A DNA stretch of 23,978 nucleotides, taken from contig UQCM01000044.1 in assembly GCA_900539525.1 (NCBI GenBank), forward strand, positions 1 to 23,978, in the 5' to 3' direction. Each line of letters starts with the position of its first letter. The stretch's first letter is position 1. The notes beneath the pieces were generated by a model. The model searched no databases and was not told the DNA's origin. It saw only the letters and a list, made by a program, of their open reading frames with translations. Origin of the DNA: an uncultured Blautia sp. Its GTDB lineage: Bacteria > Bacillota > Clostridia > Lachnospirales > Lachnospiraceae. This document shows, piece by piece, positions 1 through 6,796 of this stretch. Both the position numbers and the translations under genes were made by a program.

Positions 1-51
1 AAAAGGAAAGCCTCGCAGAGGCGATTTTGCGAATGGACTCTGAACAGTTAC
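1..51 (+). repeat. Dispersed structured repeat, copy 1 (cut by window start)
   Basis: This is the right-hand part of a repeat also found at 5139-5290, 20594-20646 and, inverted, at 23927-23978. It holds a small hairpin, GCCTC-gca-GAGGC at 10-22, and ends in the terminal motif CTCTGAACAGTTAC at 38-51. The left end lies outside the window. It resembles a non-autonomous palindromic element (MITE or REP-like); no family name is claimed. Confidence 0.8.
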
Positions 52-96
52 TTTTTTTGGCAGAATGTCTAAAAATTGCAGAATATCGTATTGCAG

Positions 97-126
97 TTTT
101 TACAAAGATGAAATTCTTTGTAAAAA
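97..126. promoter_or_regulatory. Perfect 12-bp palindrome upstream of the polyol operon promoter
   Basis: TTTTTACAAAGA at 97-108 is repeated in perfect inversion at 115-126 with a 6-nt spacer. It ends 4 bp before the -35 hexamer at 131. The position and symmetry suggest a dimeric regulator site, probably for an activator. It is AT-rich and lacks the GC stem of an intrinsic terminator. The regulator is not encoded in the window, so the role is inferred. Confidence 0.5.
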
Positions 127-130
127 TCGA

Positions 131-159
131 TTGACAAATACGGATGTTTTGCATATGAT
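131..159 (+). promoter_or_regulatory. Promoter of the polyol utilisation operon
   Basis: TTGACA at 131-136 and TATGAT at 154-159 are separated by 17 bp, a near-consensus sigma70/sigmaA promoter. Transcription would start near 166, giving a leader of about 55 nt before the first gene. The palindrome at 97-126 abuts its upstream side. Confidence 0.75.
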
Positions 160-219
160 AAATACATAATAAAACTATTTAATAAAGTATATATAAAAGT
201 AAAATAAAAAGGAGAACGA

Positions 220-1269
220 ATGATGGAAGGTAAAATGAAAGTAGCTGTTATGAATGGTATCGGTAAGATGGGATTTGAAGAGCGTGCGATTCCCAGGACC
301 GGAGATGATGAAGTGCTGGTAAAGCTTGAGTATGTGGGGATCTGTGGCAGTGACCTGCATTATTATGAGACAGGAGCCATCGGAGACTATGTAGTCAAAC
401 CTCCGTTTGTGCTTGGACATGAGCCGGGAGGAACCGTAGTGGAAGTTGGAAAGAATGTGACGCATCTGAAGGTAGGAGACCGTGTGGCATTAGAGCCTGG
501 AAAGACCTGCGGACATTGTGAATTCTGTAAGACGGGCCGTTATAACTTATGCCCGGATGTGGTATTCTTTGCTACACCTCCCGTTGATGGAGTCTTTCAG
601 GAGTATGTAGCCCATGAAGCGGACCTGTGTTTTAAGCTTCCGGATCATGTAAGTACGATGGAAGGAGCACTGATTGAGCCTCTGGCAGTGGGATTCCATG
701 CAGCAATGCAGGGAGGAGCAAGGGCAGGACAGACAGCGGTTGTTATGGGTGCAGGATGCATCGGACTGGTAACGATGATGGCGCTGAAGGCTATGGGCGT
801 TTCACGGGTATATGTGGTGGACATCATGGAGAAACGTCTTCAGAAGGCTCTGGAGCTGGGAGCAGACGGCGTGATCAATGGAAGAGAAACAGATGCGGCA
901 GAGGAAGTCCGGAAGCTGACGGATGGCAGGGGATGTGACCTTGCGATTGAGACTGCGGGAACACAGATCACTACCGTGCAGACAATACAGATGACGAAGA
1001 AGGGTGCAACGATTGTGCTGGTTGGTTACAGCAAGAGCGGTGAGATGACTCTTCCAATGAGTCTGGCACTTGACAAGGAGCTGACCTTTAAGACCGTATT
1101 CCGTTACCGTCATATTTACCCGATGGCGATTGAAGCAGTGGCATCCGGAAAGGTAAACCTGAAAGGAATCGTCACAGATGTCTTTTCACTGGACGAAGTG
1201 CAAAAAGCTATGGACTACAGCGTCAGCAATAAGGCGGATATTGTAAAGGCAGTCATTGCGATTTCATAG
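220..1269 (+). CDS. Zinc-dependent polyol (sorbitol/xylitol-type) dehydrogenase
   Basis: This is a medium-chain dehydrogenase of 349 residues that should oxidise a polyol to a ketose with NAD+. Visible residues are the catalytic zinc ligands C42, H67 and E68 (GHE) with E153, the structural zinc cysteines C97, C100, C103 and C111, and the Rossmann motif GAGCIG at 177-182. D201 at the end of the second Rossmann strand favours NAD over NADP. AAGGAG at 209-214 precedes two adjacent ATGs at 220 and 223, and the second has the better spacing. It is the first gene of an operon with a transporter and a sugar kinase, which fits sorbitol to fructose conversion. The exact substrate cannot be read from sequence; xylitol, threonine or butanediol-type dehydrogenases share this fold. 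Confidence 0.88.
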   Translation: MMEGKMKVAVMNGIGKMGFEERAIPRTGDDEVLVKLEYVGICGSDLHYYETGAIGDYVVKPPFVLGHEPGGTVVEVGKNVTHLKVGDRVALEPGKTCGHCEFCKTGRYNLCPDVVFFATPPVDGVFQEYVAHEADLCFKLPDHVSTMEGALIEPLAVGFHAAMQGGARAGQTAVVMGAGCIGLVTMMALKAMGVSRVYVVDIMEKRLQKALELGADGVINGRETDAAEEVRKLTDGRGCDLAIETAGTQITTVQTIQMTKKGATIVLVGYSKSGEMTLPMSLALDKELTFKTVFRYRHIYPMAIEAVASGKVNLKGIVTDVFSLDEVQKAMDYSVSNKADIVKAVIAIS

Positions 1270-1325
1270 CAACCGGATTGCTTTGAGGATTGAAGAACGA
1301 TCTTTTCATATATTTCAGGAGAAGG

Positions 1326-1360
1326 CTCTCCGGCACTGGCAGGAAGACAATGCCGGAGAG
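1326..1360 (+). promoter_or_regulatory. Intercistronic hairpin between dehydrogenase and transporter
   Basis: CTCTCCGGCA at 1326-1335 and TGCCGGAGAG at 1351-1360 form a perfect 10-bp GC-rich stem with a 15-nt loop. No T-run follows, so it is unlikely to be a strong terminator. It ends about 10 nt before the transporter Shine-Dalgarno sequence. It could be an RNA processing or stability element, or weak attenuation that lowers downstream expression. Confidence 0.6.
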
Positions 1361-1382
1361 ATTTACGGGTGGAGGAATGATG

Positions 1383-2759
1383 ATGGAGAATAAAAATACG
1401 AATGTAAAAGTGCCGTTAATCAGCAAGATTGCGTACGGTATGGGAGATGTTGGCTGTAACTTCAGCTGGATGTTTGTGGGAAATTTCCTGATGATCTTTT
1501 ATACGGATGTTTTTGGGATCGGCATGAGTGCGGTTGCCGGGCTTATGCTGTTTTCCAGATTCTGGGATGCGATCAATGATCCCGTCATCGGAAGTCTCAG
1601 TGATAAGACGCACACGAGGTGGGGACGGTACAGACCCTGGCTTTTGATCGGCGCGCCTCTGACGGCAGTCGTGCTGATGCTGACCTTCTGGGCACATCCG
1701 GAATGGTCATCTACTGCGAAAATCATTTATATGGCAATTACTTATTGTATTCTTGTGCTTGGCTATACCTGTGTAAACATTCCTTATGGCACTCTGTGCG
1801 GGGCTATGACGCAGAACATTGAAGAACGGGCAAAAATCAATACATCGAGATCCGTAAGCGCTATGATTGCGATTGGTGTGATTAATATTATAACGGTTCC
1901 CCTGATCGCGGCACTGGGCAATGGAAATGATAAAAGGGGTTATTTTCTGGTGGCAGTGCTGTACGGATGTATTTTTGCAGCGTGTCATATTTTCTGCTTT
2001 GCCAGGACAAAAGAGGTCGTCACGATTCCTGAAAAACAGAAGATTTCATTAAAAACACAGCTTGCAGCTGTTGGAAAAAACAAACCCTATCTGATCGCAG
2101 TGGCAGGACAGTTTCTGTTTGGTGTGACACTTTACGGAAGAAATGCAGATGCTTTGTATTATTTTACTTATGTAGAAGGGAATAAGGCTTTATTCAGCAC
2201 CTATTCATTATGTATCATCATACCATCCATTATCGGAGCTGCCTGTTTTGCACCTTTATTTAAACTGACCAACAATAAAGGGCGTGCCGCATCCATATTT
2301 GCTCTGTTTACAGGTATCAGTATGTTTTGTATGGTATTTTTTACAGCATCCGGATCACCGGTTCCGTTTTATATCTGCTCATGTCTGGCGCAGTTTTTCT
2401 TCTCAGGATTTAATACCGCGATTTATGCCATTGTACCGGATTGTGTGGAATACGGAGAGTGGAAGACCGGACTTCGAAATGACGGTTTTCAGTATGCATT
2501 TATTTCCCTGGGGAATAAAGTGGGAATGGCAATTGGTACATCGGTACTTGCAGCTGTCCTCGGAGCCTGTGGATATATGGCAAATCAGCAGCAGAATCCG
2601 ACGGTTCTGGCGGTTATCCGGCATTCTTTTACAACGATTCCCGGAATTCTGTGGATCGTGACAGCAGCTGTTCTGTTTTTCTATCGTCTTAATAAAAAAT
2701 CCTATAACAGGATCGTACAGGAAATACAGGAGAGAAAGGAGAGTGCAAAACATGTATGA
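1383..2759 (+). CDS. GPH-family sugar/polyol:cation symporter (MFS)
   Basis: This is a membrane transporter of about 458 residues with some 12 hydrophobic segments. It belongs to the glycoside-pentoside-hexuronide:cation symporter group (MelB/XynB-like). The N-terminal signature DAINDPVIGSLSDKTHTRWG, followed by RYRPW, is typical of the loop between helices 2 and 3. GGAGG at 1371-1375 is followed by three in-frame ATGs at 1377, 1380 and 1383, and the last has the usual spacing. A longer reading from 1290 would run through the hairpin and has no ribosome binding site. It overlaps the downstream kinase by 8 bp, which indicates translational coupling. Its neighbours suggest uptake of the polyol oxidised by the dehydrogenase. 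Confidence 0.88.
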   Translation: MENKNTNVKVPLISKIAYGMGDVGCNFSWMFVGNFLMIFYTDVFGIGMSAVAGLMLFSRFWDAINDPVIGSLSDKTHTRWGRYRPWLLIGAPLTAVVLMLTFWAHPEWSSTAKIIYMAITYCILVLGYTCVNIPYGTLCGAMTQNIEERAKINTSRSVSAMIAIGVINIITVPLIAALGNGNDKRGYFLVAVLYGCIFAACHIFCFARTKEVVTIPEKQKISLKTQLAAVGKNKPYLIAVAGQFLFGVTLYGRNADALYYFTYVEGNKALFSTYSLCIIIPSIIGAACFAPLFKLTNNKGRAASIFALFTGISMFCMVFFTASGSPVPFYICSCLAQFFFSGFNTAIYAIVPDCVEYGEWKTGLRNDGFQYAFISLGNKVGMAIGTSVLAAVLGACGYMANQQQNPTVLAVIRHSFTTIPGILWIVTAAVLFFYRLNKKSYNRIVQEIQERKESAKHV

Positions 2760-3711
2760 TGTTGTAGCATTAGGCGAGCTGCTGATTGATTTTATTCAAA
2801 ATGGAAGCAGTGAGAGGGGAAATCCGGTTTTTGAGGCGAACCCTGGGGGTGCACCCTGCAATGTGCTTGCGCTTCTGGCAGGTCTGGGATATCGGACAGC
2901 ATTTATCGGAAAGGTGGGACAGGACAGCTTTGGTAAAATGCTCAGAACCGTCATAAAGGAAGCAGGAATTTCAGATGAAGGACTTGTGTATGATGAACAG
3001 ATTCCTACTACACTGGCATTGGTTCATACACTGGCGGATGGTGACCGTGATTTTTCTTTTTACCGGAAACCGGGAGCTGATCTTATGATGAAGGAAGAAG
3101 AGATAAACAAAAGACTGATTCAGGAATGCCGTATTTTTCATTTTGGAACACTTTCACTTACGGATGAGCCGGCTGCATCGGCGACAAGGGCAGCGGTACG
3201 TCAGGCGTCGGAGCAGGGAAAGCTCATCTCCTTTGACCCGAATCTGAGAAAACCTTTATGGGAGAATGAGGATAAGGCAAGAGAGGCTATATGGTACGGG
3301 ATCGAAATGTGTGATATTCTGAAAATTGCTGATAATGAGATCCGATGGCTGACAGGAACAGAAGATTTTGATGAGGGTGTTCGAAAAATTAGAAGCCGGT
3401 CAAAAGCAAGACTTGTGAATGTTACGATGGGCAAAGAGGGAAGCTGTGCATATTATGGAGACAAAAAGGTGTCTGGAAAGCCGTTTCCCAATGACTGTAC
3501 CATTGATACCACGGGGGCGGGAGATACGTTCTGCGGAAGTGTGCTTGCGTTTGTACTGGAGCATGGGATAGATGATCTGTCGGAAACGGAGCTGGAGCAG
3601 ATGCTGCTGTTCGCGAACGCAGCAGCATCTATCGTCACAACCAGAAAAGGGGCCCTTTGCTCCATGCCAGAGAAGCAGGAGATTGAGAAGGTCATGAGAT
3701 CATTCATATAA
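2752..3711 (+). CDS. PfkB-family sugar kinase, probable fructokinase
   Basis: This ribokinase-fold kinase of 319 residues should phosphorylate a sugar with ATP, most likely fructose to fructose 6-phosphate given the operon. Visible are the N-terminal ALGELLIDF start, the glycine-rich signature 1 (NPGGAPCNV with GKVGQDSFG) and signature 2 DTTGAGDTF, whose final Asp is the catalytic base. ATG 2752 was chosen because AAAGGAG lies just upstream and the GTG at 2743 lacks that spacing. The start overlaps the transporter stop by 8 bp. The 3' end is only 9 bp from the convergent symporter gene. Other PfkB substrates, such as 2-keto-3-deoxygluconate or tagatose 6-phosphate, cannot be excluded. Confidence 0.85.
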   Translation: MYDVVALGELLIDFIQNGSSERGNPVFEANPGGAPCNVLALLAGLGYRTAFIGKVGQDSFGKMLRTVIKEAGISDEGLVYDEQIPTTLALVHTLADGDRDFSFYRKPGADLMMKEEEINKRLIQECRIFHFGTLSLTDEPAASATRAAVRQASEQGKLISFDPNLRKPLWENEDKAREAIWYGIEMCDILKIADNEIRWLTGTEDFDEGVRKIRSRSKARLVNVTMGKEGSCAYYGDKKVSGKPFPNDCTIDTTGAGDTFCGSVLAFVLEHGIDDLSETELEQMLLFANAAASIVTTRKGALCSMPEKQEIEKVMRSFI

Positions 3712-3720
3712 ATCCTGCAG

Positions 3721-5112
3721 TTACCCTTTGTGCCTGCGAAGTTTTTCATAATCCCTCAGTGCACCAAGTGCCTCTCCTGCCAGCGGAAACAGGGCGATCA
3801 TGTTGAAGATGGTCATCAGACCGATCCCGATATCTCCCAGGTCCCAGACGAAGGTGTATGCGGCCAGACCGCCGATAAAGAGCATGACCAGTGCGAGAAG
3901 CTTGTACAGGGTCTGGGACAGCCAGTTGTCTCCGAACAGATAGGCAACGTTCGGCCGGGCATAGAAGAGGATGCCGATAAAGGTGGAGAAGCTGAACAGC
4001 CACAGGATCACGGCGATAAAGATCACTCCGAATTCGCCCAGGTGATACTGCATTGCCGTCTGAAGGAGCTCCATACCGCCAAGCCCCTGTGTCATCTCGG
4101 CGGGAGCCAGCAGCATGATCATAGCAGAACAGCTGCAGATGACAATCGTATCGATAAATACTCCGAAAGCCTGCAGAAGCCCCTCCTTTGCCGGATGGCT
4201 GACGTCTGCGGCAGCGGCGGCGCAGGGTGCGGAGCCGGAACCGGCCTCGTTGGAAAAGAGCCCGCGCTTGGCACCGTTCATGATAACGGCACCGAATCCG
4301 CCGGCAGCCACCTGGCGCAGACCGAAGGCTTCCGCAAAGATCCGTTCAAAGACAGCGGGGAGCTGTCCGGCATTTTTGAAAATGATGAACAGAGTGATCA
4401 GGAAATAGCAGGCGGCCATGATCGGCACGATCACATCCAGTACCTTTACGGTGGCATTTTTTCGCAGTACGATAACGGCAGCAACTGCAACGAGAAGGAT
4501 CGTCGTATACAGCGGCGGGATCTGAAAGGCATTCGAAAAGGCAGAGGAAACGGAATTTCCGATCACCTGGCTGATGCCGCACCAGCAGATCAGTCCGGAA
4601 AGTGCAAAGAGTACGGCGATCACAGAACGTTTTCGTGTGCTTCCCTTTTTAACAAACAGGTGATGAATATAGTAAGCAGGACCTCCACGGTATCCGCCGT
4701 AAAGGGGGTCCTTTTGTTTGTGGAGCTGTGCAAGAGTCGCCTCGATAAAGGCGGTGGAGGAGCCCAGCAGTGCGATCACCCACATCCAGAAGACAGCACC
4801 TGCACCTCCTGCCGAAATGGCAGCTACCACGCCTACCAGATTTCCCATGCCCACACGGGTCGCCGTTGATATGATCAGTGCCTGGAGACCGGAGATGGAA
4901 CCTTTTTCAGAGGATACTTTCTTCTCTACCGTGACTCTTAGCATTTCCGGAAGGAGACGGAAAGGCAGGAAACGTGTCCGGAGGGTGAAGTAGATCCCGG
5001 ACGGGATCAGGATCAGGACCAGTAAGGAAAGCCCCAGGGAGCTTCCGCCCGGCAGGGGAATGGTAATCAGATCCCCCCATAAGATATGATAGATTGCTTT
5101 GAAAATAGTCAT
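3721..5112 (-). CDS. Alanine/glycine:cation symporter (AGCS family)
   Basis: This is a membrane protein of 463 residues with about 10-11 transmembrane segments that imports alanine or glycine with sodium. Hallmarks are RVGMGNLVGVVAAISAGG near the N-terminus and NEAGSGSAP with the following AAADVSHP region in the second half, both conserved across the AGCS family. The start is supported by AAAAGGAA about 8 nt upstream on the minus strand. It stands alone and converges on the polyol operon with no visible terminator between. A long plus-strand open frame over 3730-4869 is a shadow of this GC-biased gene. Confidence 0.92.
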   Translation of the reverse strand: MTIFKAIYHILWGDLITIPLPGGSSLGLSLLVLILIPSGIYFTLRTRFLPFRLLPEMLRVTVEKKVSSEKGSISGLQALIISTATRVGMGNLVGVVAAISAGGAGAVFWMWVIALLGSSTAFIEATLAQLHKQKDPLYGGYRGGPAYYIHHLFVKKGSTRKRSVIAVLFALSGLICWCGISQVIGNSVSSAFSNAFQIPPLYTTILLVAVAAVIVLRKNATVKVLDVIVPIMAACYFLITLFIIFKNAGQLPAVFERIFAEAFGLRQVAAGGFGAVIMNGAKRGLFSNEAGSGSAPCAAAAADVSHPAKEGLLQAFGVFIDTIVICSCSAMIMLLAPAEMTQGLGGMELLQTAMQYHLGEFGVIFIAVILWLFSFSTFIGILFYARPNVAYLFGDNWLSQTLYKLLALVMLFIGGLAAYTFVWDLGDIGIGLMTIFNMIALFPLAGEALGALRDYEKLRRHKG

Positions 5113-5138
5113 GTCAGTATTCCTTTTCTTGAGTATTT

Positions 5139-5290
5139 GTTACTGTTTTGAGCCGTGTAAATTTATAACTATTTGCCGCAGGGAGCTTGCTCATCGAAGG
5201 CAGATGTATCAATCTATATGGCAAGCGTGATACATGAGCAAAAAGGAAAGCCTCAAAAGGAGGTTTTGCGAACGGGCTCTGAACAGTTAC
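5139..5290. repeat. MITE-like structured repeat, copy 2 (complete, 152 bp)
   Basis: Imperfect terminal inverted repeats (GTTACTGTTTTGAGCC at 5139-5154 and GGCTCTGAACAGTTAC at 5275-5290, 13 of 16 matching) bound a foldable interior. TGATACATGAGCA at 5228-5240 can pair with ATGTATCA (5204-5211) plus TGCTCAT (5188-5194). An alternative 6-bp pairing, GCTTGC (5185-5190) with GCAAGC (5221-5226), overlaps the second arm. A further hairpin, CCTC-aaaag-GAGG, lies at 5251-5263. It carries no open reading frame. The right portion matches the copies at 1-51, 20594-20646 and 23927-23978. No target-site duplication is obvious. Confidence 0.7.
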
Positions 5291-5342
5291 GTGTGTTTTT
5301 ACAATTCAGTATATAGTAGAAAGCAATATCTGTAAAGTTGAT

Positions 5343-5489
5343 AAATACGATATTTCCAGCAGGCAGCGAGAGCGGATATTGAACATCTATAAAAATTCAG
5401 TTGATGATGCAAAAAGAAACGGATTAGGTTATAATATAGTTGCAGGAGTAAATATTGCAGGCTTCGCAACAAATGTGGTGAATAAATAA
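5343..5489 (+). pseudogene. gdhA: Apparent C-terminal remnant of glutamate dehydrogenase
   Basis: The frame 5343-5489 reads without a stop to TAA at 5487-5489. It includes NIYKNSVDDAKRNGLGYN and then IVAGVNIAGF, which resemble the extreme C-terminus of clostridial glutamate dehydrogenases (usual motif GANIAGF). The several hundred upstream residues are missing, and the frame runs back into the repeat ending at 5290. No ribosome binding site or start codon in a sensible place is seen. The most likely reading is a decayed fragment left after deletion or repeat-mediated rearrangement. Its stop sits 1 nt before the glycerate kinase ATG, so it may still affect translation of that gene. The assignment rests on remembered family sequence. 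Confidence 0.5.
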
Positions 5490-5490
5490 G

Positions 5491-6720
5491 ATGAGTTTAT
5501 TGAGACAAAAAGCAAATCAGATTATCAAAGAGTCATTAGAAGCAGTGATGCCGGACTGCGCAGTAGAAAAAGCCCTTGAAAATTTCCAGGGAAGTGGTGG
5601 ACGGACAATCCTGGTGGCAGCCGGAAAGGCTGCCTGGCAGATGGCCGCGGCGGCAGTACGTGTTCTCGGACATGTGGATGATGGAATTGTGATCACCAAG
5701 TATGACCATGTCAAAGGCGAAATTCCGGGGGTGGAGTGCCGGGAAGCCGGACATCCGGTTCCGGATGAAAACAGCTTTGCTGCTACCGAAAAGGCTCTGG
5801 AAAAAGTACGCAATCTGGAGGAAATAGATACAGTTATCTTTCTTCTTTCCGGTGGAGGGAGTGCATTGTTTGAAAAACCGCTGATTTCGGGGGAAGAGTT
5901 GCAGGATATTACGAAGCAGCTTCTGGCTTGTGGAGCGGACATTGTGGAAATGAATACCATCCGCAAGCGCCTTTCTGGCGTAAAGGGCGGCCGTTTTGCT
6001 CTTGCCTGTACACCGGCGCGTGTTTATGCCATTGTACTCAGTGATATTCTGGGAGATCCGTTGGATATGATCGCATCAGGTCCTGCCTATCCGGATTCTT
6101 CTACCTGTGAACAGGCGAATTCTATTGTAAAAAAATATCATTTGAACTTGTCTTCACAGGCACAGGCACTGATGCAGGAGGAAACACCAAAGAATCTTAC
6201 CAATGTGACTACGCAGATTACAGGAAGTGTACGTGAACTGTGTGCAGCGTCAATGAAAGCAGCATTAAAACTGGGATATGAACCGGTTCTTCTTACAGAT
6301 GAGTTATGCTGTGAGGCAAAAGAAGCAGGCAGCATGATGGCCAGCATCCTGCGAACACATGCAAAGCACGGAAAGTCACTTTGCTTTATTGCAGGCGGAG
6401 AAACAGTGGTTCACCTTACAGGAAGCGGAAAAGGCGGCAGAAACCAGGAACTTGCACTTTCGGCAGCCCCTGGAATCGCAGGTCTTACAAATGCCTGTGT
6501 GTTCTCAGTAGGAAGTGATGGTACAGATGGCCCGACAGATGCGGCAGGCGGTTATGTGGATGGAGAAACCATGGAGCGTCTCAGAGAAAAGGGTCTGGAT
6601 GTCTTTTCTGTTTTGCGAAATAACGATGCATACACAGCTCTGGAAGCAGCAGGCGGTTTGATCGTAACAGGTCCTACAGGTACCAATGTGAATGATGTCA
6701 CCGTCGCATTGCTGGACTGA
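5491..6720 (+). CDS. Glycerate kinase, MOFRL type (glycerate 2-kinase)
   Basis: This 409-residue cytoplasmic kinase should phosphorylate D-glycerate, normally at the 2-OH, feeding it into lower glycolysis. The N-terminal glycerate-kinase domain shows GKAAWQM (K46), GHPVPDENS, the glycine-rich loop SGGGSAL at 120-126, NTIRKRLSGVKGGRFA and SDILGDPLDMIASGP. The C-terminal MOFRL region shows GGET, GKGGRNQELAL and SVGSDGTDGPTDAAGG. An in-frame stop just upstream fixes ATG 5491 as the earliest ATG. No good Shine-Dalgarno precedes it, and the stop of the gdhA-like remnant lies 1 nt away. A TATAAT at 5430-5435 inside that remnant could serve as -10, though without a clear -35. Confidence 0.9.
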   Translation: MSLLRQKANQIIKESLEAVMPDCAVEKALENFQGSGGRTILVAAGKAAWQMAAAAVRVLGHVDDGIVITKYDHVKGEIPGVECREAGHPVPDENSFAATEKALEKVRNLEEIDTVIFLLSGGGSALFEKPLISGEELQDITKQLLACGADIVEMNTIRKRLSGVKGGRFALACTPARVYAIVLSDILGDPLDMIASGPAYPDSSTCEQANSIVKKYHLNLSSQAQALMQEETPKNLTNVTTQITGSVRELCAASMKAALKLGYEPVLLTDELCCEAKEAGSMMASILRTHAKHGKSLCFIAGGETVVHLTGSGKGGRNQELALSAAPGIAGLTNACVFSVGSDGTDGPTDAAGGYVDGETMERLREKGLDVFSVLRNNDAYTALEAAGGLIVTGPTGTNVNDVTVALLD

Positions 6721-6796
6721 ATCATGAATGCTTCTGAAAAACGACGTAAGGCTCATTTGTCGGGTAACTCATATGATGTGACGGGAGGGTGAAGAG

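Noticed and set aside
1290..1382. N-terminal extension of the sugar symporter
   Set aside because: The extra codons cover the intercistronic hairpin and lack a ribosome binding site, while GGAGG precedes ATG 1383 and the family begins there.
3730..4869. Long plus-strand open frame (379 codons)
   Set aside because: It is fully antisense to the well-conserved AGCS symporter, has no family resemblance and has a composition reflecting the opposite strand.
5139..5290. Possible CRISPR or riboswitch reading of the folded repeat
   Set aside because: There are no regularly spaced direct repeats and no match to a known aptamer core; the same sequence is dispersed in several unrelated places.
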